This document shows positions 21,443-29,153 of a stretch of DNA of 64,000 nt, piece by piece. Each line of letters starts with the position of its first letter. Position 1 is the first letter of the stretch. The position numbers and the translations under genes are program-made. The stretch is from Allostella sp. ATCC 35155 (GTDB taxonomy: Bacteria > Pseudomonadota > Alphaproteobacteria > ATCC43930 > Allostellaceae): the NCBI GenBank assembly GCA_006738865.1, contig AP019701.1:186001-250000 (forward strand), given 5' to 3'. Under the pieces are notes generated by a model, which had not been told where the DNA came from, did no database searches, and was given only the letters and a program-made list of their open reading frames with translations.

Positions 21443-21709
21443 ATGCCGACGGTCGCGATCTTTTTCGGGATCGTCGTGCAGATGTATTATCGGGACCATC
21501 CGCCGCCGCACGTCCACGCCTACTATCAGGGGTTCGAGGCGCTGATAGCCGTCGAGACCGGGGAGACGATCGCCGGCGCCTTGCCTGCCAAGGCCGCCCG
21601 CATCGTTGCCGACTGGGTGCTTGCCCGGCGCGTCGAACTCCTGGCCAACTGGGACCGCGCGCGCCGTCATGAGCCGCTTCTCCAGGTTCCAGGGGCCGAC
21701 ATGTCATGA
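21443..21709 (+). CDS. DUF4160 family protein
   Basis: An 88-residue protein with the hallmark [25 protein letters not shown], in which the DHxPPHxH-like stretch is the family core. The rest is short and helical ([23 protein letters not shown]). DUF4160 proteins have no settled function and very often sit beside DUF2442 proteins, as here. The stop overlaps the DUF2442 start by 4 bases, so the two are translationally coupled. The gene begins 15 bp after rpoD, an unusual place for such an accessory pair. A toxin-antitoxin-like role has been suspected for such pairs but is not shown. Confidence 0.85.
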   Translation: MPTVAIFFGIVVQMYYRDHPPPHVHAYYQGFEALIAVETGETIAGALPAKAARIVADWVLARRVELLANWDRARRHEPLLQVPGADMS

Positions 21710-21978
21710 TCGAGATCGTGAAGGTGCTTTCGGTGCTGCCGCTGGGACCGTCCCGGCTGCGTATCCGCTTTTCCGACGGATCCTGGGGCGAGCATGATTT
21801 CGCGCGGTTCTTCGCCGAGGGCGGGCCGATGGTCCGCGAAGTTCGGGAGCAGGGGACGTTCGCGGCAGTGTTCCTACAAATGGGCACGCTGACCTGGCCG
21901 AACGGTTTGGCACTGGACAGTATCGCCCTGCATGCCGAGATGTCGGACGCAGGCGAGTTGGTCCGCCCGGCGGCGTAG
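21706..21978 (+). CDS. DUF2442 family protein
   Basis: A 90-residue protein with the DUF2442 pattern: IVKVLSVLPLGPSRLRIRFSDG, then DFARFF and the end block TLTWPNGLALDSIALH (WPNGxDxxPDxLY-like). These small proteins are thought to bind nucleic acid or a partner, with function unproven. It overlaps the DUF4160 gene by 4 bases (ATGA). A rho-independent-type terminator follows at 22126-22160, so the rpoD transcript may extend through both genes. Confidence 0.85.
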   Translation: MIEIVKVLSVLPLGPSRLRIRFSDGSWGEHDFARFFAEGGPMVREVREQGTFAAVFLQMGTLTWPNGLALDSIALHAEMSDAGELVRPAA

Positions 21979-22125
21979 ACGGCGGACCGTCCGCCGGGCA
22001 GCCGCAGGAAGTCGAACTTCTGGACGAACGGTTGCGCCTGTCTTTGTTGGCGATGCTTGTGGATTGAGCGGCGACGATCTTTCCGGCGCTGCTGGAACAC
22101 CAAGTCTCCCAATCCGGCCAGACGA

Positions 22126-22160
22126 CCCTCCGGCGGCGACGCCGGAGGGGATTCCTTTTT
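22126..22160 (+). terminator. Rho-independent terminator after the rpoD/DUF2442 unit
   Basis: CCCTCCGGC (22126-22134) pairs with GCCGGAGGG (22141-22149) around a 6-nt loop, followed by GATTCCTTTTT. This is the clearest intrinsic terminator in the window and one of the few hairpins here with a T-run. Confidence 0.75.
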
Positions 22161-22181
22161 CGGCCCACCCTTCCGTCCCGG

Positions 22182-22212
22182 TTGACACGCACCCGTCCGG
22201 CACCGCCAAATC
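22182..22212 (+). promoter_or_regulatory. Weak candidate promoter for the second aldolase gene
   Basis: A consensus TTGACA lies at 22182-22187. The -10 region is poor: CAAATC at 22207-22212 with a 19-bp spacer is the best match. It sits just after the terminator and 44 bp before ATG 22256, the right place for a new transcription unit. Confidence 0.35.
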
Positions 22213-22255
22213 TGGGCATCCGATCCAATTCGATCGACCGACCGGGAGCCCCGAT

Positions 22256-23014
22256 ATGCCCGACGATGCCAAGCCGCTCTATCAGGTAAACGAGTACACG
22301 CCCGATCCCGCCGTCGTCTTCGACCGGGCGGTCGCGGCCACCTATGTCCGCTATGCGCGGATGATGGTCGCCCGCGGCTATGTCCAGAGTTCGCTCGGCG
22401 GCATGGCCGTGCGCGTCGCCCATCCCGACCATCCGGACGGCATCTGCTACGCCAAGCCGCAGGGCATCTCGCTGGAGGAGATGGAGGAGGACGACCTCGT
22501 CATCACCGACATCCCGTTCGGCCGCGTCCTCTCCGGCACCCGGGCGACCACCGTCGGCCACCAGATGAACCGCGAGATCCTGCGCCTCAGGCCCGACGTC
22601 AACTGCGTCATCCACCTGCATCACGACGAGACGATCGCCTTCCTGGCCGCCGGCCACGAGGAGATCCGCTCGACGTCGCTGACCTTCTCCTACCTGATGC
22701 AGAAGCCGGCCCACTACCTGCCCGCCCACCTCAACGTCGAGGAGGACGTGGCGCCGATCAAGACGTTCATCCAGGACACCAACTGCATCATCATGCGCCG
22801 CCACGGCTTCACCGTGCTCGGCCGCACGGTCTCGGAGGCCTATCACCGCACCAACGTCCTGGTGTCGGAGGTGAAGCGCAACGTCATCGTCGAGACGCTG
22901 GCCGCCGTGAAGGGCACCACGCCCGAGTATCTCTCCAAGGAGGACATGGAATGGATGTTCAAGCGCGGCGACGCCGTGGTCTATCCCTCGCTCATCCGCC
23001 GGGACGGCCGCTGA
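22256..23014 (+). CDS. Class II aldolase/adducin family protein (2)
   Basis: A 252-residue aldolase-fold protein. Metal ligands are seen in VIHLHHDETIAFLA (HxH) and MRRHGFTVLG. The N-terminal GYVQSSLGGMAVRV matches the phosphate- or substrate-binding loop of the family. The stop overlaps the start of a Bug-type solute receptor gene by one base (TGATG), so the two are coupled. The enzyme probably acts on the compound that the receptor brings in, probably a hydroxy-acid or carboxylate, although that chemistry is inferred from context only. The start ATG 22256 was chosen over the longer open frame, whose upstream residues run through the terminator region. Confidence 0.88.
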   Translation: MPDDAKPLYQVNEYTPDPAVVFDRAVAATYVRYARMMVARGYVQSSLGGMAVRVAHPDHPDGICYAKPQGISLEEMEEDDLVITDIPFGRVLSGTRATTVGHQMNREILRLRPDVNCVIHLHHDETIAFLAAGHEEIRSTSLTFSYLMQKPAHYLPAHLNVEEDVAPIKTFIQDTNCIIMRRHGFTVLGRTVSEAYHRTNVLVSEVKRNVIVETLAAVKGTTPEYLSKEDMEWMFKRGDAVVYPSLIRRDGR

Positions 23015-23970
23015 TGCGCGCGTTCGTCCTGCTGCCGCTGGCGGCCCTGCTGCTGGCCGCGCCCGCCGCGGCCGACACCTATCCGTCCAAGCCGATCCGG
23101 CTGGTGGTGCCGTTCCCGGCCGGCGGCGGCACCGACGTCGTCGCCCGCATCGTCGCCAACGGCATCCAGCCGGCGCTGGGCCAGACGGTCGTGGTCGAGA
23201 ATCGCGGCGGCGCCGGCGGCACCGTCGGGGCGGATGTCGTCGCCAAGGCGGCGCCCGACGGTTACACCATCGGCATCGCCACCAGCAGCACCCATCCGGC
23301 CTCGGTCGTGCTGCGGAAGAACGTGCCCTATGACCCGGTCAAGAACTTCGCGCCGATCGGCAAGATCGGCACGACGCCCTACATGCTCATCTCCGGCCTC
23401 GAGGTGCCGGCCAAGACGCTGTCCGAATACATCGCCTGGACCAAGGCCAATCCCGGCAAGGCCAACTACGCCTCGGTCGGCGTCAGCACGTTGGGCTACC
23501 TCCTGTCCGAACAGCTCAAGATCGTGACCGGGATGGACCTGACCCACATCGCCTATCGCGGCGCCTCGCAGGCCTATCCCGACCTCATCTCGAACAACAT
23601 CCAGGGCTTCCTCGACAACCCGACCGGCTCGGCCGGCCTGGTGCGTGACGGCAAGCTCCGCGCCTATGCGGTGACGGCGAAGTCGGCGGTGCTGCCCGAC
23701 GTCCCGACCTTCGCCGAGGCCGGCGTGAAGGGCTTCGACACGACCTTCTGGTACGGCTATGTCGCGCCCGCGGGCACGCCGCCCGCGATCGTCGAGCGCC
23801 TCTCGAAGGCGGTGGCGGATTTCGTGCGCTCGCCCGCCGGCCGGGCCGAGCTCGGCGCCAAGGACGTGACCGCGGTCGGCAGCACGCCGGCCGAGTTCGC
23901 CGAGACCATCCGCAGCGACCGTGCCCGCTGGCAGGCGCTGGCCGACCGGCTCGGCATCAAGCCGGAGTAG
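23014..23970 (+). CDS. Bug-type receptor of a tripartite tricarboxylate transporter (orphan)
   Basis: A 318-residue periplasmic binding protein with a signal peptide (cut after AAA near residue 21). It has the TctC/Bug signatures YPSKPIRLVVPFPAGGGTDVV, VVVENRGGAGGTVGADVVAK and SAPDGYT-like KAAPDGYT. These receptors bind carboxylates such as citrate, glutarate or aromatic acids and normally pass them to TctAB membrane proteins. No TctA/TctB lies next to it; the only pair in the window is at 59421-61395. It starts one base inside the aldolase gene, which suggests that aldolase substrate and ligand are related. Confidence 0.93.
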   Translation: MRAFVLLPLAALLLAAPAAADTYPSKPIRLVVPFPAGGGTDVVARIVANGIQPALGQTVVVENRGGAGGTVGADVVAKAAPDGYTIGIATSSTHPASVVLRKNVPYDPVKNFAPIGKIGTTPYMLISGLEVPAKTLSEYIAWTKANPGKANYASVGVSTLGYLLSEQLKIVTGMDLTHIAYRGASQAYPDLISNNIQGFLDNPTGSAGLVRDGKLRAYAVTAKSAVLPDVPTFAEAGVKGFDTTFWYGYVAPAGTPPAIVERLSKAVADFVRSPAGRAELGAKDVTAVGSTPAEFAETIRSDRARWQALADRLGIKPE

Positions 23971-24072
23971 ACGACCCGAGGGGAAACGGGGGTGCCGGGC
24001 GGCGCGGCGATTGCGCCGCGCCGCCCGGCTGCTATTTTGCGCAAAAGCTCCTACCCCTCCCAGAGGTCTCCC

Positions 24073-24924
24073 ATGTCGGATTCGCAGCAGGACGCCGCGC
24101 AGCGTCGCAAGAAGATGTATCAGCGCGGCGCCACCACCGTCTTCGCCTGCAAGGCCGATCCGCGCTTTTCCTACTGCATGTATGTGCCGGACAGCTTCGA
24201 CGAGGATCCGGCCGGCCACACCCTGATCGTCACCGTGCACGGCACCGGCCGCACCATGGGCGTCTATCGCGACGGCTTCGCGGAGTTCTGCCGCTGGAAC
24301 CGCTGCCTCGTGCTGTCGCCGCTGTTCCCGGTCGGCGTATTGGGCGACGACAATCCCGAGGGCTTCAAGTACATGCGCGAGGGCGACATCCGCTACGACC
24401 GGGTGCTGCTCGCGATGGTCGACGAGATCGGCCAGAAGCTCGAGGCGCGCTTCGACCGCTTCATGATGTTCGGCTTCTCGGGCGGCGGACACTTCGTCCA
24501 CCGCTTCCTCTACCTCCATCCCGACCGGCTGCTGGCGACCTCGATCGGGGCGCCCGGCGCGGTGACGCTGATCGACCCGACGCGGGACTTCTGGGTCGGC
24601 ACCCGCAACATGAAGGAATTGTTCGGGACCGAGCTCGACCTCGATGCGATGCGCAAGGTCGCGGTCCAGATGGTCGTCGGCGGCGCCGACATCGAGACCT
24701 GGGAGATCGACTACAAGCCCGGCAGCGTCAACTACATGGACGGCATCAACGACACCGGGCGGACGCGGATCGAGCGCAACACGGCGCTGAAGAAGAATTT
24801 CGAGGCGCACGGCATCGCCGTCCGGCAGGACATCGTGCCGAACGTGCCCCATGACGGCGCCAAGGTCCTGCCGGTGGTGCAGGACTTCTTCGTCGACGTC
24901 CTGAAGCGCCACCGCAACAGCTGA
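24073..24924 (+). CDS. Alpha/beta hydrolase
   Basis: A 283-residue serine-hydrolase-fold protein. The nucleophile elbow is GFSGG (MMFGFSGGGHFVHRF), with VTVHGTGRTMG as the oxyanion loop and a His near the C-terminus (NVPHDGAK) as the catalytic base. There is no signal peptide, so it is cytoplasmic. The overall layout resembles the PHB-depolymerase/LpqC-like esterase group. It lies 102 bp after the Bug receptor on the same strand and may belong to the same unit. A GC-rich inverted repeat, with no T-run, follows from about 24930. Substrate unknown. Confidence 0.85.
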   Translation: MSDSQQDAAQRRKKMYQRGATTVFACKADPRFSYCMYVPDSFDEDPAGHTLIVTVHGTGRTMGVYRDGFAEFCRWNRCLVLSPLFPVGVLGDDNPEGFKYMREGDIRYDRVLLAMVDEIGQKLEARFDRFMMFGFSGGGHFVHRFLYLHPDRLLATSIGAPGAVTLIDPTRDFWVGTRNMKELFGTELDLDAMRKVAVQMVVGGADIETWEIDYKPGSVNYMDGINDTGRTRIERNTALKKNFEAHGIAVRQDIVPNVPHDGAKVLPVVQDFFVDVLKRHRNS

Positions 24925-24999
24925 TCGGGAGGCGGACGGCCGGATCGCTCCGTCCGTCCGCCCGCCAATCGCGCGTCGATCGTTCGCGCCGCCGGCACG

Positions 25000-25029
25000 T
25001 TGTCACCGCCCGACGATCATGCTCTACAA
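25000..25029 (+). promoter_or_regulatory. Candidate tRNA promoter
   Basis: TTGTCA (25000-25005) and CTACAA (25024-25029) are 18 bp apart and end 24 bp before the tRNA. The spacing and location fit a tRNA promoter. Confidence 0.4.
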
Positions 25030-25053
25030 GGGCCGCGATCCCGTCTCGGGCAT

Positions 25054-25129
25054 GGGCCTGTAGTTCAGCGGTCAGAACGCGCCGCTCATAACGGTGTTGT
25101 CGCAGGTTCGAATCCTGCCGGGCCCACCA
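25054..25129 (+). tRNA. tRNA with CAT anticodon, probably tRNA-Ile2
   Basis: A 76-nt cloverleaf with CCA encoded. The acceptor GGGCCTG/CGGGCCC has one G-T pair; the D stem is GTTC/GAAC, the anticodon stem CGCCG/CGGTG with loop CTCATAA, and the T stem GCAGG/CCTGC with TTCGAAT. Anticodon CAT can be Met, fMet or Ile (with lysidine at C34). A paired first acceptor base pair (G1-C72) rules out fMet. The GGGCC acceptor resembles Ile2 tRNAs more than elongator Met tRNAs. tRNA call certain, Ile identity likely. Confidence 0.95.
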
Positions 25130-25185
25130 TCGCTGCCTCGTCGTCTGCGACCTCGTCCGCCCCAACCTCAGGGGGCTTGCCGCTT

Positions 25186-25413
25186 ATGGCGACCCCTGCG
25201 ATTCCCGAGGACGACTTCCTCACCGGCGCCTTCCGCCTCGGCGCCCAGCTCTTCGCCCGCGAGGGCGCCGACGTCCAGATCTCGACCGAGGATCGCGACA
25301 ACTTCATTAAGAACATGGTCACGATCCGCGCCGAGGAACGGCTCGCGCTGGGCGTCTACCGGCCGGAGGCCTTCATCCACGGGGAGTTCCAGTCGGCCGG
25401 CTCGGTGACCTGA
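25186..25413 (+). CDS. Small hypothetical protein (75 aa)
   Basis: A 75-residue protein starting MATPAIPEDDFLTGAFRLGA, with no signal peptide or membrane segment and a regular acidic/basic pattern. I do not recognise a family. AGGGGG lies about 13 nt upstream of ATG 25186. It lies 56 bp after the tRNA and is followed 5 bp later by a perfect 12-bp hairpin shared with the convergent gene. Codon use looks like the bulk genome, so it is probably a resident gene rather than part of the AT-richer islet to its right. Confidence 0.65.
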   Translation: MATPAIPEDDFLTGAFRLGAQLFAREGADVQISTEDRDNFIKNMVTIRAEERLALGVYRPEAFIHGEFQSAGSVT

Positions 25414-25418
25414 CGGTC

Positions 25419-25446
25419 GCGGGCGGGGACCGCCGTCCCCGCCCGC
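25419..25446. terminator. Perfect 12-bp GC hairpin between convergent genes
   Basis: GCGGGCGGGGAC (25419-25430) and GTCCCCGCCCGC (25435-25446) pair exactly around CGCC. No T-run on either strand. It lies exactly between the two convergent stops at 25413 and 25454. Confidence 0.6.
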
Positions 25447-25453
25447 TGCAAGA

Positions 25454-25885
25454 TCACTTGTACTTCACCATCGGGCCATTCAGGACGCACTTCGACCAGC
25501 CCCGGACACCGATCCTGCGCATGCCGCTACCGGACTCAGCGACGGCTTGCAGGCACACCGTCTTGGGCAACGTGATCCCGGTGCCAGGAATGATCTCCTC
25601 CGGGTTGCTGAAGGTGATCGGGCAGCTCCGGTCGATGTCGCCGGCGAGCGGTCCATTCCAGCTCGTTGCATTACGGACGAGCTTGTCCTTGTTGATGACG
25701 TAGCCGGCAGGTGCCGTCTGGCAGCTGGGATTTTCTGCCGCACAGCCGTGTCCGCGCCCGCTGGCGCTGACGCCATCCGTTGTGCATTCCGAGGCAAGAT
25801 TGATTTGAACCATGTCAGCTTGCGCGAAAGCCGGTCCACCTGCGACTGCCGCGATCAAAGCGGCCACCGTTGCAATCGACTTCAT
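25454..25885 (-). CDS. Secreted protein of unknown function
   Basis: A 143-residue protein with a Sec signal peptide (MKSIATVAALIAAVAGGPAFA, cut near residue 21). The mature part has six Cys, several in close pairs (SECTTDGV, GCAAENPSCQ), so it is likely disulfide-bonded in the periplasm or outside the cell. I do not recognise a family. It has a good AGGAGGA Shine-Dalgarno and is slightly less GC-rich than its neighbours to the left. A palindrome (CATCAAAATTGATG, 25951-25964) lies 66 bp upstream and might be an operator. Confidence 0.72.
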   Translation of the reverse strand: MKSIATVAALIAAVAGGPAFAQADMVQINLASECTTDGVSASGRGHGCAAENPSCQTAPAGYVINKDKLVRNATSWNGPLAGDIDRSCPITFSNPEEIIPGTGITLPKTVCLQAVAESGSGMRRIGVRGWSKCVLNGPMVKYK

Positions 25886-25944
25886 CCTTCCTCCTGTGCT
25901 ACCTTTGATGGTGGTTGAAGGATGTTGTATGCGCGGTGTGTTTT

Positions 25945-25970
25945 GCGCAACATCAAAATTGATGATGCGC
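25945..25970. promoter_or_regulatory. Palindrome upstream of the secreted protein gene
   Basis: CATCAAAATTGATG (25951-25964) is a perfect 14-bp palindrome within a larger imperfect one whose outer arms are GCGCAA and GATGCGC. It lies in the 138-bp gap between two minus-strand genes, 66 bp upstream of ATG 25885, a plausible operator position. No regulator gene is adjacent. Confidence 0.4.
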
Positions 25971-26023
25971 TGAGATCGGATCGCCCCGCAATTATTGTCT
26001 ATATTTAGAGTTCTGATGAACCG

Positions 26024-26947
26024 CTAAGAATCCATCTCGGTGCTAAGATGAATTGGGTTTCCGACACCCCGAGATTTGAATATCTCATGGGCCTTCCATT
26101 CGCTGCCAGCATCGTCGGACTCAATTTCCTCGATTAAAGATGTCGTGCCATAGTAAGTGCCATCAGGATTTCGGTAGCGAGGAACTATCTCTGTGCCAGA
26201 CATTTGATATTTAGATACGCTTACGCTCTTCACTGTCTCGGGATTGTTCGGAAACGAGTATGTGGCAGATATCGAGATATCAAATTCCACCGAAGACGGT
26301 ACGGATATTTCCTCAAGAAACTCCCTCATATTGAATTCATGTCTAACGTACACAGTATTTGGAGTCGTTGCTGCAACGGCAATTGGATGTTTGAAGGCCC
26401 AGGTTTCATGTCGGTCGATTGTTTTACGATATCCACGGTCTTGGTGAGAAATCGTGGTCGTGACATGAAAATTAAGCTCGGTAGCTGGGTATGATCCAGA
26501 TTTATGGTATTCCAGCTTGAGATGGAGTAGCAGATTGAACCCTCGAACTTTTATGCCTCGTCCTGATTCCGGTATCGTGCAAGTAACCCAAGGACGAAGT
26601 GCCAAAGTGTGATGCTCCCGATCCTGATCTATCACCTTCCGTGTTTGTGATAGAGATCGGCGAAAGAGCACGATCTGTACGCCGAGCGACAGTAGCGTAG
26701 CAAGCGATAGGAAGAGTGCCAGTCGGGCGCTCTCAGCGCTGGATGCCGCTGCCTTCGTAGAATTGATCTGTTGGCAGATCGAAGCTTCGTTGAACGAGCG
26801 GGGGAACGAACAGTTTGGCTGGCCCCAGGATTCGACCTCCTCTGCCCTGTCGGCCCGATTCAATGTGCCGCACGAGGAAAGGCCTGCGAAGCCAAGTGCC
26901 GCCGTAGCGAAATACACAAGCCAACGAAAAGTGACCATTCCGCGCAT
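26024..26947 (-). CDS. AT-rich orphan membrane protein
   Basis: A 307-residue protein clearly poorer in GC than every other gene in the window, hence probably acquired. A first hydrophobic segment (about 8-24) ends in LSSC, which could be a lipobox. A second helix lies at about 75-96 (LALFLSLATLLSLGVQIVLF) and is followed by a basic/coiled stretch (RRSLSQTRKVIDQDREH). The rest is a beta-rich domain with ALRPWVTC and SGSYPATELNF. That resembles many orphan two-helix proteins in which an AYV-like motif precedes a GxTPA-type strand. Function unknown. It lies in the gap between a tRNA and the korCAB operon, with no integrase or transposase. Confidence 0.7.
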   Translation of the reverse strand: MRGMVTFRWLVYFATAALGFAGLSSCGTLNRADRAEEVESWGQPNCSFPRSFNEASICQQINSTKAAASSAESARLALFLSLATLLSLGVQIVLFRRSLSQTRKVIDQDREHHTLALRPWVTCTIPESGRGIKVRGFNLLLHLKLEYHKSGSYPATELNFHVTTTISHQDRGYRKTIDRHETWAFKHPIAVAATTPNTVYVRHEFNMREFLEEISVPSSVEFDISISATYSFPNNPETVKSVSVSKYQMSGTEIVPRYRNPDGTYYGTTSLIEEIESDDAGSEWKAHEIFKSRGVGNPIHLSTEMDS

Positions 26948-26988
26948 TCTAACAAACCGCCGGTTCGTTCGTGAAGGGGACCAAGTTT

Positions 26989-27195
26989 ATGCGGGTAACT
27001 TCCAGAAAGGCCTTTCGCGGCCGGCCCGGTGAGGGCATCGCCGGCCGCGTCCGCCGCAACACGATTCTCCACGTCGATGCGCATCGCGCCCGCGCGCTGG
27101 AGGCGCGTGGCCTCGTCGTGCGGATGGTCGAGCCGGCGCCGGTGGCAAGTCATTGGGTATCGACGCGTGTTCGCCGGCGAGTTCCTTCGCGCTGA
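26989..27195 (+). CDS. Small basic protein, possibly phage-derived
   Basis: A 68-residue, Arg-rich protein starting MRVTSRKAFRGRPGEGIAG. AAGGGGA lies about 9 nt before ATG 26989. The middle (VRRNTILHVDAHRARALEAR) followed by GLVVRMVEPAP resembles short phage morphogenesis-module proteins that end with a turn of the type 'A..L...GLV..V'. The match is by eye only. It is divergent from the AT-rich gene but itself GC-rich. It could be a remnant of a mobile element or a spurious frame. Confidence 0.4.
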   Translation: MRVTSRKAFRGRPGEGIAGRVRRNTILHVDAHRARALEARGLVVRMVEPAPVASHWVSTRVRRRVPSR

Positions 27196-27332
27196 CGGGC
27201 CTGACGACCTCGTCTCGCCCCTCCTGCCGCCTTGCGAAACTTCGTTGCGGCTGCCGGGCCCTTGGTGCAAGCTTCTGTCGCTGAAAGGCTCCGCCAGAGG
27301 GCCGACCGAGGGGCTGAGGAAGGACGCTTTTC

Positions 27333-29153
27333 ATGGATGGTCACGGGCCGGCGGGCGTCGGCGGAGTTCCGCCTACCGATACCGGCAATCCCAACTACTT
27401 CCACAAGGTCGTCGACTGCCAGTGGGCGTGTCCCGCCCATACGCCGGTGCCCGAATATATCCGCCTCATCGCGGCCGGCCGGTACTCCGACGCCTACATG
27501 GTCAACTGGAAGTCCAACGTCTTCCCCGGAATCCTGGGCCGGACCTGCGACCGGCCGTGCGAGCCCGCCTGCCGGCGCGGCCGGGTCGAGGACGAGCCGG
27601 TCGCCATCTGCCGCCTGAAGCGCGTCGCCGCCGACTACAAGGACGATATCCGTGATCGCCTGCCGACGATCCCGGTCGCGAAGAACGGCAAGCGGGTCGC
27701 CCTCGTCGGGGCGGGGCCGGCATCGCTGACCGTCGCGCGCGACCTGATGCCGCTCGGCTACCATTGCGTCGTCTTCGACCGCGACCCCAAGGCCGGCGGC
27801 ATGATCCGCACGCAGATCCCGCGCTTCCGCCTGCCGGAGGAGGTGATCGACGAGGAGGTCGGCTACATCACCGGCATGGGGGTGGAGACGCGGCTCGGCG
27901 GCGAGGTCACCAGCCTCAAGGCGGTGCTGGACGAGGGCTTCGACGCCGTCTTCGTCGGCACCGGCGCGCCGCGCGGCAAGGATCTCGACCTGCCCGGCCG
28001 GCAGGAGGCGGCGGCCAACATCCATGTCGGGATCGAGTGGCTGTCCAGCGTCTCCTTCGGCCATATCGAGCGCATCGGCCGGCGCGTCATCGTGCTCGGC
28101 GGCGGCAACACCGCGATGGATTGCTGCCGCTCGGCCCGGCGCCTCGGCGGCGAGGAGGTCAAGGTCATCGTCCGCTCGGGCTACGAGGAGATGAAGGCCT
28201 CGCCCTGGGAGAAGGAGGACGCGACCCACGAGGGCATCCCGATCCTCAACTACATGGTGCCCAAGGCTTTCCTGCACGAAGGCGGCCGGCTGACCGGCAT
28301 GCTCTTCGAGAAGGTCCGGGCCGAGTACGACGAGAAGGGCCGGCGCCGGCTGGTGCCGACCGGCGAGCCGGACGAACGCGTCGACTGCGACGACGTGCTG
28401 ATCGCGGTCGGCCAGGAGAACGCCTTTCCCTGGATCGAGGGCGACTCCGGCGTGGAGTTCGACCGCTGGGGCCTGCCCCAGCTCGACGCCGTCACCTTCC
28501 AGTCGACCAACCCGCGGGTCTTCTTCGGCGGCGACAGCGCCTTCGGGCCGAAGAACATCATCTGGGCGGTGGCCCACGGCCACGAGGCCGCCATCTCGAT
28601 CGACCGCTTCTGCAAGGGCGAGCCGGTCGGCGAGCGGCCGCCGCCGGTCGTGGAGACATCGAGCCAGAAGATGGGCATCCACGAGTGGAGCTACGACAAC
28701 GACATCTCGGCCGCCCACCGCTTCCGGGTGCCCTGGGCCGAGCCCGAGAAGACGCTGCGCTCGATCGCCGTCGAGGTCGAACTCGGCTTCGATCCCAAGC
28801 TCGCCTTCGCGGAGGCGCAGCGCTGCCTCAACTGCGACGTGCAGACCATCTTCACCGACCAGCTCTGCATCGAGTGCGACGCCTGCGCCGACATCTGCCC
28901 GGTCGACTGCATCACCTTCACCCCGAACGGGCCGGAGGCCGAGCTGCGTGGGCGTCTCAATGCGCCGGCGGCCGACCTCACCCAGTCGCTCTACGTCTCG
29001 GGCGATCTCAAGACGGGCCGCGTCATGGTCAAGGACGAGGACGTCTGCCTGCATTGCGGCCTGTGCGCCGAGCGTTGCCCGACCGGCGCCTGGGACATGC
29101 AGAAGTTCCTCATCGAGATGACGCACGCGGGGCACGCATGTCGGAGCCACTGA
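27333..29153 (+). CDS. korC: KorC: NAD(P)-linked FAD/Fe-S subunit of 2-oxoacid oxidoreductase
   Basis: A 606-residue GltD-like flavoprotein. An N-terminal Fe-S domain has CQWACPAHTP and CDRPCEPACRRG. The FAD site is VALVGAGPASL (about 128) and the pyridine-nucleotide site is VIVLGGGNTAMDCC (about 252). Two C-terminal 4Fe-4S motifs are CIECDACADICPVDC and CLHCGLCAERCPTG. In Azoarcus and Thauera, KorC of this kind couples the KorAB 2-oxoglutarate oxidoreductase to NADP. Here it comes first and overlaps korA by 16 bases. GAGGAAGGA precedes ATG 27333. By homology it moves electrons between ferredoxin-type clusters and NAD(P)H, with direction depending on metabolism. Confidence 0.88.
   Translation: MDGHGPAGVGGVPPTDTGNPNYFHKVVDCQWACPAHTPVPEYIRLIAAGRYSDAYMVNWKSNVFPGILGRTCDRPCEPACRRGRVEDEPVAICRLKRVAADYKDDIRDRLPTIPVAKNGKRVALVGAGPASLTVARDLMPLGYHCVVFDRDPKAGGMIRTQIPRFRLPEEVIDEEVGYITGMGVETRLGGEVTSLKAVLDEGFDAVFVGTGAPRGKDLDLPGRQEAAANIHVGIEWLSSVSFGHIERIGRRVIVLGGGNTAMDCCRSARRLGGEEVKVIVRSGYEEMKASPWEKEDATHEGIPILNYMVPKAFLHEGGRLTGMLFEKVRAEYDEKGRRRLVPTGEPDERVDCDDVLIAVGQENAFPWIEGDSGVEFDRWGLPQLDAVTFQSTNPRVFFGGDSAFGPKNIIWAVAHGHEAAISIDRFCKGEPVGERPPPVVETSSQKMGIHEWSYDNDISAAHRFRVPWAEPEKTLRSIAVEVELGFDPKLAFAEAQRCLNCDVQTIFTDQLCIECDACADICPVDCITFTPNGPEAELRGRLNAPAADLTQSLYVSGDLKTGRVMVKDEDVCLHCGLCAERCPTGAWDMQKFLIEMTHAGHACRSH

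Noticed and set aside
25054-25129. Integrated element with an att repeat of the tRNA end
   Set aside because: No second copy of the tRNA 3' end and no integrase found up to 27.3 kb. The islet is reported only as a compositional anomaly.
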